From NCBI RefSeq assembly GCF_051622035.1, contig NC_135359.1:24338001-24402000 (forward strand): DNA of 64,000 bases. Direction: 5' to 3'. The position numbers and the translations under genes are program-made. The notes below the pieces were generated by a model. The model had not been told where the DNA came from, ran no database searches, and saw only the letters and a list, made by a program, of their open reading frames with translations. The DNA is from Arctopsyche grandis. Lineage: Eukaryota > Arthropoda > Insecta > Trichoptera > Hydropsychidae. Position 1 is the stretch's first letter; each line of letters starts with the position of its first letter. Positions 11,901 to 31,171 of the stretch are shown one piece after another.

Positions 11901-13796
11901 TTACTATACTTTAAACATACATATATAATATTTAAATGTATGTAACATTGATCTGTTGAAAACGGTGCAAACACCACAGTATACATGCATATTCACAAAC
12001 TCATGAACGTGTACATGAGATACACATAGAAGCTTCTCTACACATTTGATTGAATGTGACGAGGCTAATGAATATTTTACGTCTAACAGTTATTATTTCA
12101 TGGTAAAATACTATAAACTGAAAATCGATTCACAAATGATTTGAGAGAACAGTAAATATTCATAAAGAAAACACACACACATATATGTATGTAGACAAAG
12201 AAAACTGTTAATATTCAATATCAGAGTGGTATGCACACGGGCAACTGTAACTATCAATATAAAAATATTATTGATAAAAAAATAAATAACAACTTAAAAT
12301 ACATAATCTTATACAACCATGGATGAGAGGCTTAATTCTATTAACAAATATTTTTTTTATTCAAAGTGTGACCACATAGTTTTGTTAACTTTTTTTTTGG
12401 ACTTTGGGAATAAATCAGACGATACAATAAACTAGAGAATTCACTACTAAAATTTCTTTGTTACTAACAATTTGGCTAATTTTCAAGATTTTGGTCTTTT
12501 TATTCTTCTATGAGACAAGAGTCTTTATAATCAGACGCATTACAAAGATATGAATATTTCATACATTAAATATAAACATCTTTCTATCCTATAGCACACT
12601 CACTGCAGAAGTTGAACTTTCATATTTATTTATCTAAATTCATTTAAATAGCACACACAAATAACATTAACAATCAGATGTCACATCCATCTTGGCTAGA
12701 TATTTTATTCATTAATATCACACAGTATTGGCAACATTTTCCCTCAATATCATAAAGGCAAATAGATCAATACTAAACATTCACATAACATACGAGGTCA
12801 CTAGAAACAAAACAGCAAGTTTAATAAACATATATGCGATAAAACGAACTGTAACGTTATTTAATGAATTAAAATATTTTGTGTTTGTTCCAATAAGCAT
12901 TTAAGTGTAAAATCATTAGTCAATTATAAAAATTTAAATATTTAGTGATAATATAAGACACATACTATGTCAGTTTCAATCTAATGCCTTTACAATGCCA
13001 ATATATTTTTCTCCATATTCCATGTGATTAAATTGGAATTTGTCCTTTATATAAAGCATACAATTTATTAATTTTGTTTAACAAAAAATATTTACTAGAT
13101 ATATTTGTGGATCTTACAAAAAACTAACTTTATTTTACTTGGATTTTAAGCAGATTTTTTTTCAGTCTTGAATAATATGTTAAATACTCGGCACATATAA
13201 AATATGCACTATCTGACATCTCAAACTCCCCACACAATATAATATAATATAGAGTTATCATTTTTAAAAAAAATGTAACGAGTTACGCAGGTCCACTTTA
13301 ACTATCATATAGATGTGTAACATTCACAGAACCTTATTTTTAATGCTACTAGCGAGACTAATATTTTCTTTTTTTTTTTATTGAAATCGTAGATACACTC
13401 ATATAATCCGGACCAAGGATAGTTATAATAAAACGCTTATTCTATAGACAAAAATAGCAGCAAAACAGCTTCGATCTTGAAACCTTTGCTCAAGCAATAT
13501 ATATACATATAATATGTATATATATGCATACATTGATAATTTTTATAAGCCTAAGTGACAACATTTACGAGTAAAACATATTTCATATCACATATCTGAA
13601 TGGGTTTACACAAAACATCAGTCATGGACTTTTAATAACAAGGTAACATTTAGACACAAATTTTCTATATGATTTAATAAATATTCTTTCAATTGAAATA
13701 CTTATGCAATGACTAAAAGAAATGCAGAACACGACTACATACATTGCATATATTATACATCGAAAATTTTTATCAAGACAGATACATTTATACTTA
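8981..13796. other. AT-rich sequence downstream of the MEIOC-type gene
   Basis: About 4.8 kb with no supported coding exon on either strand. It probably includes the 3' UTR of the minus-strand gene ending at 13797. No single polyadenylation site can be chosen, because many TTTATT hexamers (AATAAA on the minus strand) are present. None of the SINE families found elsewhere was seen here. Confidence 0.4.
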
Positions 13797-19928
<6,132 letters not shown>

Positions 19929-20146
19929 TCCTGACTACTCTGCGCCACCCGCCCAGACTTTGTTGGTCGAAGTAGGTCGCGCCGCGGCCATCGCTGGCGC
20001 ACCAACATGTTGCACGTGTAATTTTTTAATTGCACAATGTCGTTCTCTCCTTTATTTTCAAATTGAAAATTGCTATTTCTTCAATTAAAAATTCACGTTA
20101 AGCTAAGTGTATTTGCGATGGTACACATCAGTGACAACGACGACTA

Positions 20147-22392
20147 AAGGTCTGTTCATCACTGCACGGCTTCAGCACTGCACGACTCCGTTTCAAATAT
20201 GTCACTTTATTACATTTCTATTCATATCTAGAATTTATCTATTCATAAGCAGAATTTACTCACGGTGTGAAGAGGCGATTAGCAGAGAGCAGTTTGGGTT
20301 CAGACAAGGCTTGGGTACCCGAGAGGCCCTTTTCTGTATGAAAACACTACTCCAAAGATGCAGAGAAGTCCGTAAACCTGTGTACATCTGCTTTATAGAC
20401 TTTGAAAAGGCCTTTGACCGTGTCCAACACGCTCGCCTGATGGAAACATTAAAAAATATTGGCCTGGATGACAGAGATGTCAGATTGCTACGAAATATTT
20501 ATTGGAATCAGACTGCAGTAGTACGTGTCGATGATCAATTCACTGATGAGATTCCTATAGAACGGGGCGTCAGGCAAGGATGCATCCTATCACCTACTCT
20601 TTTTAACACCTACACCGAATCCATCTTCCACGATGCTCTCCAAGAGGCGGAGGGCATCAAGGTGGGCGGCGAGACGATCACCAATATAAGATATGCTGAT
20701 GACACGGCACTAGTCGCTGAAAATTTAGCAGACCTGCAAAGATCTCTAGACCGTGTACATCAAGAAAGCAATCGAAGAGGTCTGCGCATAAATCTAAAGA
20801 AGACAAAATTTATGATAGTAGATAGAATGCAAACAGACACTGGGAATCTAACCTTGGATGGAGAGGTGATAGAAAGAGTAAAAATATTCAAATACCTGGG
20901 TACCTGGCTGAATGAAGAGATGGACCCAGATGAAGATTTAAGAATCCGCATCGAGATGGCTAGAACAGCATTTGTAAAAATGAAGGCGGCGCTTATAAAC
21001 AAGCATCTCAATCTTCATACGCGGTTGAGATTCGCGAAGAGCTACGTCTGGACAGTATTACTACACGGATGTGAGACGTGGACTCTGAAAACCAAGATGA
21101 TCAGCCGCATTGAAGCTTTTGAGATGTGGGTCTATAGGCGTATGCTGAAGATTCCGTGGACCAAATAGATATCAAACGAAGCTGTCCTCGGCATGATGGG
21201 GAGAGGCAGGGAACTTGTTTCTGTCATCAAGCGGAGAAAGATGGAGTACCTCGGACACATGATACGGGGTCCAAAATACGAATTTCTCCGTTTGATAACC
21301 ATGGGCAAAATAGAAGGAAAAAAATGGATTGGCAGGAAAAAGTTATCTTGGCTTCGAAACATGCGCATGTGGACCGATATGAGCGCCGAAGAGCTGTTCC
21401 GAGCCGCTGAAGACCGATGCGGATATATTCAAATAATCGACGAGGTGGTCGCCAACGTCCGGATGCGGACAAGGCATTAACAAGAAGAAGAATTCATATC
21501 TACCTACACGTCGCGGTCACGTCACGTTCACAGCACTTTGGCCGAGTGCAAGGCAAAATCGGCTTGCTTATACATTAGAGGCCATGACGATACGGCGCAA
21601 TATTGCTTACGTCGTATTGTCGAGTACTTACAATATGAATGCATACACGTGCATTCGTAGCTACGCGTCATAATACAAGTCAGCAAAAATGTGTCGACGT
21701 TTATCGAACGAAAAATTATGTGTTATGGGGGATGAACGAATGAGACGACTGGCATGTTGAATGCACGTGTTTTATTTATGACAGCTGAAGGCAGAGTGAG
21801 TAGCGGCTCTCCGAGCCCAGCCGAGTTGGTCCCCACTCGCAGGAAGGCAACCAAACTCGACCATGTCGTATAAGCGAGCCGCCACAGTATAATCGCGTTG
21901 TTGTTGGAAGAAGCTCAAGAGGGCAATAAAAAAGCACGGAGGCGTCTTGACGTGCAACCCATGTTAAAAAATAGAAAAACCGAAGGAGAGTTTTGGACAC
22001 TGTATAAGGAGCTTGTGGATGATGGACAAAATTTTTTTTTAATATTTCCGTAAAACTTTTTTTTTTTAAATATTTGTGCCAAAACCATGTCGAAAGATTG
22101 AACAGCTGACAACTGTCACTATCGATAATTGGTCCAAAACAGCAAAGCGGCAGACTCATGGCACGTAATTCGCGTGTATATCTCCACGATGGCCAAAAAG
22201 ACGGATACGATACGTTGACGGATGTTGCTGTAAGGTATGAACAGGAAATGTCGGGTACTGCTGTAAGCCTGCCGTGGCGTAAACGGGACGGTTGGTATGA
22301 ATATACCCATACAAAATGTACCAAATAATACTTTTCGTACGGCCGGATACCTGCTAAAGTCGGTACGTGCTGACTAGGTATGAACAGACCTT
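20147..22392. mobile_element. TIR DNA transposon, non-autonomous, carrying a LINE insertion
   Basis: AAGGTCTGTTCAT (20147-20159) is the exact reverse complement of 22380-22392, and TA flanks both ends (20145-20146, 22393-22394). Without the LINE (20231-21491 plus one duplication) it is about 970 bp. The right half repeats parts of the end motif (GGTATGAACAG near 22234; GGTATGAATA near 22292). No transposase is readable. The TA duplication suggests a Tc1/mariner-like mechanism, but the TIR is short. Confidence 0.65.
20231..21491 (+). mobile_element. 5'-truncated LINE with reverse transcriptase and 11-bp target duplication
   Basis: ATTCATATCTA occurs at 20220-20230 and again at 21492-21502, so the insertion boundaries are clear. 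The frame from about 20270 to 21480 encodes the RT core: FGFRQGLGTREALF, FIDFEKAFDRVQH, GVRQGCILSPTLFN, then the catalytic YADD in NIRYADDTAL. The C-terminal region follows (HGCETWTLKTKMISRIEAFE, KIEGKKWIGRKKLSWLRNMR). A single in-frame TAG at 21166-21168 interrupts an otherwise continuous frame ending at 21480. It ends in a short AAG-rich tail rather than poly(A). The C-terminal layout resembles RTE-like LINEs. The endonuclease half is missing, so the copy is dead. Confidence 0.88.
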
Positions 22393-22493
22393 TAAAAGGT
22401 CAATGGGCAAATAGTATGGGAGGAAAACCCACGGCGGACAGAAATGAAGTTGTGAGGATATATAGATGAATGTCTCTAGTTTATCATGGTAAG

Positions 22494-23345
22494 CAGTGGC
22501 GGACTGGGACTGAAATCAGTGCATGCCAGGAGTCAAAGGGGGCCCCCGGGGTTACAAAAATTTGTCCCCCCCCCCCCATATAACAAAATTGTCCTCTTTC
22601 CATCACGCTTAAAATCAAGGGTAAAAAATAAATGGAATTTTAAAAAATGGAATAAACAAATTTAGGTACAAGAAAAATGGCAAAAGCCAAATAGATCCAT
22701 AAATTACATTGTATATTTAGTTTTAACCCTTGTCCTAGGTAAGAATGCAAAATTGAATATTTTTTTAAAAAATCTTTTTTATATCGGAATAAAAATGGAA
22801 AATATTCTTTGCATACACCTTATTGAGTTATAAAATATGAAAATTTTAGCTTCTTACATAATATTTTTTCAAAAATACCCTTATTTTTTTCATATTTTAT
22901 AACTAATTTTTGAAAAAATCATTATAAAAAAATATTATGTAAAAAGCGCCGCAGGCGAAAAATTTTTTCCAAAAATCTTCACATGGTCAACAAAATAAAT
23001 AGACCATCAAACTGAGTCACTAAAAAACTATCAATTAACTTAATTTCTACCGATTGTCTTTTCACTTTACCTATGTACATATGTACGTAATAACAACAAG
23101 CGAAAATTCGAACTAAGAATCGATCACTGATCACTAGTCACTGGACCCAGAAGGTGCCGCGTATTGTTCAAAGGTTGTAAATGCATTGTTAAAGGTTTGC
23201 CGAACCTTTTTTACAAAGGATTTACAACAATGGAACAATGGATAGCACTGTGACTATCCTACCTCTACTGATCACGTTTACATAATATAGAAAAATGCGG
23301 CTCTGTGTGTCTGAGTGTGTGTTTCTGTGTCTTTTTATTATTTTG
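22494..23345 (+). mobile_element. hAT-like non-autonomous element, copy 1 (CAGTGGCGGACTGGG end)
   Basis: Begins CAGTGGCGGACTGGGACTGA at 22494. It aligns with the reverse complement of 57490-58253 over most of its length (landmarks TTTGTCCCCCCC, AAATTTAGGTACAAGAAAAA, CCCTTGTCCTAGGTAA, TTCACATGGTCAAC). The far end is not defined. CAGTGGC ends are frequent in hAT-derived MITEs. A separate MITE is nested at 23135-23267. Confidence 0.65.
23135..23267. mobile_element. 133-bp hAT-like MITE nested in the larger repeat, 8-bp duplication
   Basis: Bounded by CTGATCAC at 23127-23134 and 23268-23275. The related host repeat at 57490-58253 shows the uninterrupted site. The element is near identical to 59771-59902. 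It folds internally: AAAGGTT..AACCTTT inside TTGTAAAT..ATTTACAA. Ends TAGTCAC and TACCTCTA fit the loose hAT pattern only partly. Confidence 0.88.
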
Positions 23346-23519
23346 CAGGCACCTTGGAGGAAACCGCACCGCGCTTTACCACGAGCTCTAAACATTACAT
23401 CAGGTGGCATCTCGATTGAGAACCCCTGGCGTCCGTACACCAGTGATCTCATATATTTCACAATAATACACAAGTCTTACGATGGCATCATCATCGCTCC
23501 TGTACAGTGGCATAGCGTA

Positions 23520-25030
23520 AATTCCTGGTGCTCCCCCCCCCCCCCAATAAATGCCCCCCGCCCCCCAATAAATTTATATTATTTACTTACAGCAAAATAA
23601 CTTTGCAAATTAATAATTTATACCGTTTTTACGTATCGGTATATGTACCTATATATCGAAGTGCATTAATAGTTTAATCTGGACGATCAACAAGCAGTGC
23701 ACAATCTATTTAATGTAACTGATGGTGAATTTTCCTTAAAAACTTCCCACCTGTTAATGGTGACAGCGAAAAATTTATAAATTTTATTGGTTTTAATCAT
23801 ATAATTTTGTTTTATTGTTTACACATTGAAAAAATATATACAAGAATAAGAGAATTCTCAGCAAATAGGTTAAAGTGGCACTGACGTTCAAAATATGGAA
23901 AAAGTGATCTGTAAAGGCGTGTTCATGTTCTATGAAATAAAATTTGTCTACAACTTGTGTCTTATAGCAATAATAATAAGTTGATTTGGAGACTTAGTCA
24001 GTCCACAGTATTGTTTGATAGTTGTACAAAAATGCATGAAATTGTGTATAATAAATGAAACTATACATATATTGCCAATTCAGCTATATTATACAAGGTA
24101 TAAACGTAAATTGTCACAAAAACATATTCATCAAAGGACAATCTGTCGACAACCATCCGCCAAAGGGACTCTTCGTCAAATAAATTCTAATTGAGTTAAC
24201 AGTTTATCAATGAAAATGGAAAAAAAATATATACGATAATATGTTAGTGTTAAGAAGTTAATTATGATATATTCAATGTCGCGCCTATTATTAGTATATA
24301 TTCAATCAGAATTTAAATATTTCTTAGTCATTTTATCATCATGATTTAAAAGGATTATGACATTTGATAAGAATATTCAGATTTGTTGAGATACATTTTT
24401 CAAATACAGGCCCGGCGCGTTATCTTTTGCTTGTGTATGTCTCTCCCCTAGAAAACATTTTTTTATCATCTTTTTGAAAATCTAAGCATCTAAAAAGTGG
24501 TTCTTTACCTTTTTGGTGCCGAAAATTTGTCTCATATTTTTTTGACATATTTTTGGCATATTTTATTTTATAGCGCCTGTGTGCATCGCACACTGTACAC
24601 GCCACCCGTTGGCCTTGCTTAAACGCAGTTTGCATTAATTAGCGTATATAAGTGCACAACTATTCTTTCGTTTATTTTCTAAAATATTTCTAGCATTCCA
24701 TTGAAAATAATTTTATGTATGATGATTGATGATAATGTGTATATAATGGACGTGAAGCTACATCAAAAATAACGTCTCAACACTAACATATTTTACATTT
24801 TGATGAATGGTTCATGATAAAGAGTACGTGTATAAATCTTCCCATTGACTACTATTGACCACTTAAACATTAAGTGGTCAATAACTGCAGTGGATATCTT
24901 ATCAAAAACGATTAAGTCTAGCCTTTATTCAAATCTAGTGTAGTGGCAAAAAAAAATCTTTTGGTTAAGGGAAATTTTGAATAACAGTTTTCAGATCTTG
25001 GATATTCATATTATGATATACATATAAATA
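23520..25030. other. AT-rich sequence with transposon scraps
   Basis: A C-run (23531-23545) follows CAGTGGCATAGCGT (near 23505), which looks like another hAT-type terminus. CAGGCCCGGCGCG near 24409 may be one more. No gene is supported; the ORF at 24420-24635 (-) has no recognisable domain. Confidence 0.35.
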
Positions 25031-25035
25031 TTATA

Positions 25036-25235
25036 GTATGTGACTCCAGGTCGATCGTTTCCTTTAGAGTTAGCCAATTTATTTGATTTAATTGTTGAAA
25101 CAGTCCATCAACAAATTAGCCACCTATTCTCTCTTTGTCACCTTCATAGTACATATGTATGAGTGTACAACTTTAAACATAGATGTCACCTTGGGGAATC
25201 CTGTAATGGCCCCATGGTAAATATAAAAAACAAGG
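25036..25235 (+). repeat. SINE fragment, type B tail (diverged)
   Basis: Starts within the central domain (GTGACTCCAGGTCGATCGTT) and continues through TTGTTGAAACAGTCC. It ends in CATAGATGTC and a diverged TGTAATGGCCCCATGGTAAA tail resembling the type B tail at 51186-51230. The head is missing. Confidence 0.65.
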
Positions 25236-25882
25236 TTTTAATAAGTATTATTTCCTTTTTTTGAGCTTCAACATGTAGATGGAGCCAGAAATACAAAAAA
25301 AAAACGATACTATTTTTTTTAGTTCTCAATAGGATAGATGTCTAAATCATTCTATACATACCATAAGTAGTCTTAAGAGGTTGATGGATGCTTTTCAAAT
25401 AACAATAGACCACTCAATTAGTCTTCAAAGCAAGAGAGCAAAAAACATGGTTTTTTGTGCGAAAAGCATCCATCGAACGCCGATCTTTGGTCATAAGTAA
25501 AGAAAGGCGATCAGGATACTTTTGCCCAAAAAAAAGGATTTACTATTGTCAATTTCTATCTTCAACCTTTTTTTTTTGCTCTCTAGCTTTGTAGGACAAT
25601 AGCAATTAACCCTTTTTCTTGGGAAATGGAAACTCCACCGCCAGTCATAAGTATAAGCCGGATGATCATTAGGGTAATGGCAAATAACAACACGCGTTCC
25701 AACAGTGTCAAATGCAAGATAACAGAAAAAAAACTTTTTTCTACGAAGTCATAAAGTCTACGTAAAAAATGTATATTTTCGTGACCATTAAAATGTTTAT
25801 AGTTTTTATTGAATTTTTAATTGTATTATTTGAATTGCTCACATTTTAGTATATGTATATATTGTAAATCGACGTCTTTGAA

Positions 25883-26027
<145 letters not shown>

Positions 26028-26035
26028 ACTATTAA

Positions 26036-26500
26036 GAGGGCTGGACACCAGCGCCTTGTCCATACTAACGTATTAAACTTCTCCCTTCCTCAATTATGGC
26101 ACTAGAGAAATTATTTTTTAATATGCTATGGATATCCACCATTAGGATGCATCTATCGTTTTATTTTTTGGATTAGTTATTTTTTATAGGAGCTAGGAGC
26201 CGCCAAACATCTATAAAATCGCCTCTTTTTTTACACCCACGAAAAGAGTCTAGCGTGTTTATTTAATGGTCGTTTTAAAAAAAAATACGCGCATAGTTGC
26301 ACAGAAAATATCTTTCTCATACCGATGATGAAAATTTTTTAAAAATTGGTCCAGTTTTGGAGGAGAAAATAGGAGAATACGAAACCTCGATTTAAAATAC
26401 GTATTATCTGGTCGAAGCGAAACTGTCGCATTCACTCAATATATGTATATATCGAAGAAAGGAACGGCAACAAAATTAAGTTTTCGGGTGTACAGCCCTC
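26036..26500. mobile_element. 465-bp MITE-like element flanked by TTAA
   Basis: GAGGGCTGGACACC (26036-26049) and the reverse complement of GGTGTACAGCCCTC (26487-26500) match at 13 of 14 bases. TTAA flanks both sides (26032-26035, 26501-26504). TTAA is the piggyBac target. The end does not start with CCC, so superfamily is uncertain. No coding capacity. Confidence 0.75.
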
Positions 26501-26504
26501 TTAA

Positions 26505-27308
26505 GTAGCCAAGTAATCATAAAATGTTTGAAAATTAGTAGTTATAAAAAAATATTGATTTGATGGCTTTAATTATGAATTCGTTTATAGTTTATGTACA
26601 TATTTACTATGTACTATTGAATATGTATATGAAATCGACCTACACCTAGTTTGTAAATAAATATGTATTTAATTTATTTAAAGAACTGTTTATTATTTGA
26701 CCTTCGTCTTATCACCACTTCGGCTGGAATTTGTTGGTAACACCCTTACAAAAATATTTACAAAATGTAAAAATGCAATGCTTACGCGATCGTAAAAACT
26801 GCTGGATTCTTTTTATCCCGATATATATTCCACGAAAGACGAACGCTCACGACTGCAATTAAAATGGTACGTCACATTCCAGACACTATAAGACGATGTA
26901 ATGTGGCACTTTGCATTTCATTGCGGATTCGGTAGTCGTGCGATAAGCGTCGTCAAAATCAAACATCAACTTCACACCTAGCTTCGTTTTAGTTCAATTT
27001 CACAAAAATCAATTTTTATAATTCAAGTTTAAACCGGACGATGATTCCAACCGTTGAATGTTAAAAACCTGGATTCATACATGAGAAAGAAAATGATCTT
27101 CAGGAAGAAAATGCGCTTCTCAATAGAATCATTTAGCTGTTGAAAAAATTTGTTTTTGGTTTTTCCATAAATACATTAAGTAATTGTGATATATTTATTT
27201 TTTAAATTATTTATTTTTAATAAATTAAGTGAAATACAAGCGCCGAAATTCAAGTCTGCACAAGTTCTGGAAGCCCATTCAGGTAAATACAAATTATTTT
27301 TATTTATA

Positions 27309-27310
<2 letters not shown>
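26505..27310. other. Intergenic; possible gene remnant with a coiled-coil stretch
   Basis: Positions 27078-27131 read HEKENDLQEENALLNRII and then a stop, a heptad-like helix. No start, splice sites or partner exons were found. Possibly a decayed transposon or gene fragment. Confidence 0.25.

Positions 27311-27388
<78 letters not shown>
27311..27388. repeat. (AT)n microsatellite, 78 bp
   Basis: An uninterrupted AT run. Confidence 0.97.
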
Positions 27389-27390
<2 letters not shown>

Positions 27391-30335
27391 TTAAAATGAA
27401 TTTATGTTGATGTCTGTGAATACTAATTATAATTATGACAAACTAATTGAGTACTGTTTCAAAGCACGTAATTTGGATCCCATTACACGTTTGTTATGTA
27501 ATAGTTCACATGAGTTTTTTTAGTAAAATTTATTTACAATACAAAAGGATTAATTGTCTTTAAAAACAATTCATTAGAATTATTACTCATCGCATGTCTG
27601 TACATATTTGTATTTATATCATTCAATTTCATTGAAAAATATAAACATTACATGTCTTTCTGTTGCATATACGTATGTACATATATATACATATTGAATG
27701 CGTGTATCATGTATTATATGTATGTACATATGTAGATGCAGATGATACATTTCATATTTGTATGCTTTATCAAAGTACATATGTATTTTAAAAGGAGTGT
27801 GACGACTTGGTTTTTTTTTCATCGGTGTCACTATCTCAGTGGAAACGTAGTTTGTTAGTGGATTATGAAGAAGCTTATAGTCACATTTTGTTTATGGCTT
27901 TTGATGATACTGATAAATCAAGTTCAAACAAATGTAAAGAAAATTGACATTATGATCTCGTCGTAAAACACTAAAAGTCATAAACGAAAAAAAAAGCAGA
28001 TAAATGATGAGTGTGCCATTTGTGACAATGTTGAGCATGTGTACTTATGTATGTACATACATTATAATATATTGAATGTAAATTTTGTATATGTATATAA
28101 TACAATAATAATTATTATTGTTTGTAAAATATTTGTGTAGATGGAAAATGTTTAAAAATTTACTCGACATTTGAAATCTGAAAATTGTTTCATACATTTT
28201 GATTAATATATGCAGGAATTAATAAAGTGCATTTAATTTTATTTCATAGGAACTGGATGTATAAGATTATTTTTAGGCATATTGCATAATATATGTATGT
28301 ATGGATACTATTTTACATTTTTTTTATAATTTAAAAACCATTATTTATTTATTTTGTCCAATTAAAGTTAAAAATGATTAGATTAGTTCAATATTGAATA
28401 ATATTTATAGTTACATCAATACAATGTGCTGTGACATCTGTATACAATTCAGCAAGGCTAGCTATTCGTACACGAAAAATTATGTTATTTTAAAAGATGG
28501 CATTGTACAATTCCCAAGTAAATATAATACATAGCACAATTTATTTGAAAAAGTCATATAAACGATATTTTCAATTCATATATTCGAGTAAAAAAAACTG
28601 TAATATTGTATGAATATACATGTGATTATAATTTTCTTGTCGGTTACTTAAGTTTCTGTGGATAATGAACCTACTTGACCTTTTCACTGACATTGCGATT
28701 TGCGACACGGTATTTTCCCCACTTTGGATCGTTTAATTATTCTCAATTGGGTGACTCCAAAATGCGTACTTGCCAATCAAGTGTAGATTTTTTCCAATTA
28801 ATATAATGGCACTCGGAATTGTTATAATCATGCAATGTTCGTATCCATATCAAGTACTCACAAAGGTACACCTATTGGTAAAACAAACCACACTTTTGAT
28901 TTGATTAGAATTTTAATAATATAAAATTGGCCTTGAAATAACAATAAAACTGATACGGTTGTGTTAAAATAAGAATAATAATGTACCCGCAATGGAAAAG
29001 TTAGTCCTTAGCATACCCATATAGCTCAGATACATGTGTAATTGTTTATGTGACATTTTTCCATTACGAAAGGACACAGATAAGTGTTACAACAATTAGA
29101 GAAATATTTTTTGCATGTCTGCCAATTAATTGTTCTCGTTTAATTTGTTCACCACGATAGCGAACAAGGTCTAAGAATTTTATCAGAATGATCTCTTGAT
29201 GATTTGTTAAGTAAAGTACTAATCATTATGAATAAGAAAAAATAAAGGATAATTAAACAGTTCAAAGAGTGATGCGCCGATCTATCAAGATACGAGTACA
29301 TATGTACATAGGTATAATGTGTTTAGCCGTCATTCGTGTCATTGCCATTTTCATGTTGCGACTTTTTGAAACAATGACAATAATTTAAGGTTTTGTTGCA
29401 TTTTTTTTCATGTCTAAGTAACTCACATACATGTCTTGCTTAGTGGCTCTTCAATGGCAATGAAATTTGTGTCGCCTACCGGACGTTCAAACCTCGCGGT
29501 TTGCATTTGGTTAATTGTCAATGCTATTGACCCACTGCGACTTTAACAAAGTAACAAGCCCAAAAGATGCCTTGAAGTGATGATAGACAAATTTAATTTA
29601 AAAATTTTGATATTGCGTGCATGACCCGTGACCAAAGCAAGTTGCACACCAAGGCCTCACTGATACTGATAGTCCGATTAGCATTTTAGGTAGGCTTTAA
29701 ATTCAGAACAGTTACTTCTTCGAGAGCTACATATACATACATATATATTCGTATACCTGGCGCTATTCAGCTATTTTTGGAATGACTATATGAGTCAACT
29801 TTAGATAACCAGCATTCGTTGAGGAAAAATTGCGAGTAAAATCATTAAGTTTTACCTTCAAGCATACCAAACTACCGGATACCAATTGTATCGAATCGAT
29901 ACTAATTCATTGATTATATTATTAAGATCCGTCTATCTATCCTAATGCATAAGATCATCGGAATTTAATTCGCGATAAGTTATATTTTCCCTTTGTCCGT
30001 CGGTACTACCTTCAATAGGTTAAATAGATAATTAGATTTGCATATTGCAAGTGTGTTTGTTGAACGTGCGATTGTCAGGATGCTGTAATACTCGTCTTGG
30101 ATGCATGCTAATAAGTAAACAAACAACCTTCACTCACGTGGTCCTCGTTTTACAGGTGTTGTTGTGTCAAACAAATCCCACTGGATGTCATAGGTTTCAA
30201 AACTGTAATAGCCGTCTCAGTGTATAATATGAAACCTCAAATTGAAACGCGTTCATTTTAATTCCATATATTCAAATCGTCTAAATTTAATAGTATGTAG
30301 TTACATATAATATTACTTATGTACATACATATTAA
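27389..30335. other. AT-rich intergenic sequence
   Basis: Nothing supportable seen. Frequent TATGTATGTACATA-type short palindromic runs, as elsewhere in the window. Confidence 0.4.
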
Positions 30336-30956
30336 CAAGTTGGTCTATGAAAAACGGATGGCTATAAATTAAACAGTACTCCATCAATATTTTGTTTAAA
30401 AAATATTTATTGACATATAAATAAAGGTAATATAATATGCCATTTTGATATGTTTATGCGCGATAAATATTATAACATCACTCTCATGAACACACATTTG
30501 GAGTCGTCTTTGGAAATTCGCCTTCACTTTTCTCAGTGTTTCTATTTGTTCGATTTGATTTTGTATTGCGGACTTTAATTCTTTCAGCGTAGGTGACTTT
30601 TTTTCATACACGTGTGCTTTAAGATAGTTCCAAAAATAAAAATCACACAAGGAAAGGTCAAGTGAACGGGCAGGCCAGGGGACATCACCAAAGTATGCAA
30701 TTAACTGTATGGACAATGAAGCTTCGGCTGTATGGACACTGGCCCCATCTGCTGGAATCATATATTTTCCCTGTTGATACCTCAATCTCATCTTCGAAGT
30801 TCTGATTGTATTCATGATCACTGGCATAACTAACCAAATAGCATATGTATATGTATATAGTGAGGAGTTGAACAAGCATCATCACAGGTTCCTACTCTCT
30901 TCGAACGCCGAGAAATACTCATTACAATAACGTCCGTTTCCCATGGACCACTCTGT
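30336..30956 (-). mobile_element. Decayed mariner/Tc1-type transposon remnant
   Basis: The minus strand encodes the C-terminal part of a DDE transposase: DGASVHTAEASLS, then WPARSLDLSLCDFYFWNYLK and a helical tail. Family members read similarly around their last two catalytic acids. The N-terminal half is absent. TGGTCTATGAAAAACGGATG (30341-30360) pairs with the reverse complement of 30931-30950 at 16 of 20 bases, giving degenerate terminal inverted repeats. An internal deletion derivative. Confidence 0.7.
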
Positions 30957-30971
30957 ATATATTGTAGATAC

Positions 30972-31163
30972 TAGGGATCCCAAATATTCGAATATATTCG
31001 ACTATAGAATATCGAATAGTAGCTTTAAATTATGTATTTGTAGTTTTAAGAAGTTCAAGATATTATTAAAATTTTATGAGAATCATTATCCGGAACATCC
31101 AATAGAACTAAAAGAAATACGTTCGTATGTAAAGTATTCGAATATTCGGATTTGGGATCCCTG
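30972..31163. mobile_element. 192-bp hAT-type MITE with exact 8-bp duplication
   Basis: GTAGATAC lies at 30964-30971 and 31164-31171. The ends read TAGGGATCCCAAAT and, reversed, CAGGGATCCCAAAT, matching the YAGGG start common in hAT elements. Both subterminal regions are rich in ATTCGAATA palindromes. It lies 15 bases from the mariner-type remnant. Confidence 0.9.
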
Positions 31164-31171
31164 GTAGATAC

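Noticed and set aside
23295-23600. 101-codon ORF following a TTTTGCAG acceptor-like site
   Set aside because: Lies in and beyond the hAT-like repeat and runs into poly-C. Reads protein-like for about 50 residues but has no recognisable family.
24420-24635. 71-codon minus-strand ORF rich in Lys
   Set aside because: Next to a possible transposon terminus, with no motif. Could be a transposase scrap but is not supportable.
27078-27131. Heptad-like helix EKENDLQEENALLNRII
   Set aside because: No start, no splice frame and stops on both sides. Too short to claim a bZIP or THAP remnant.
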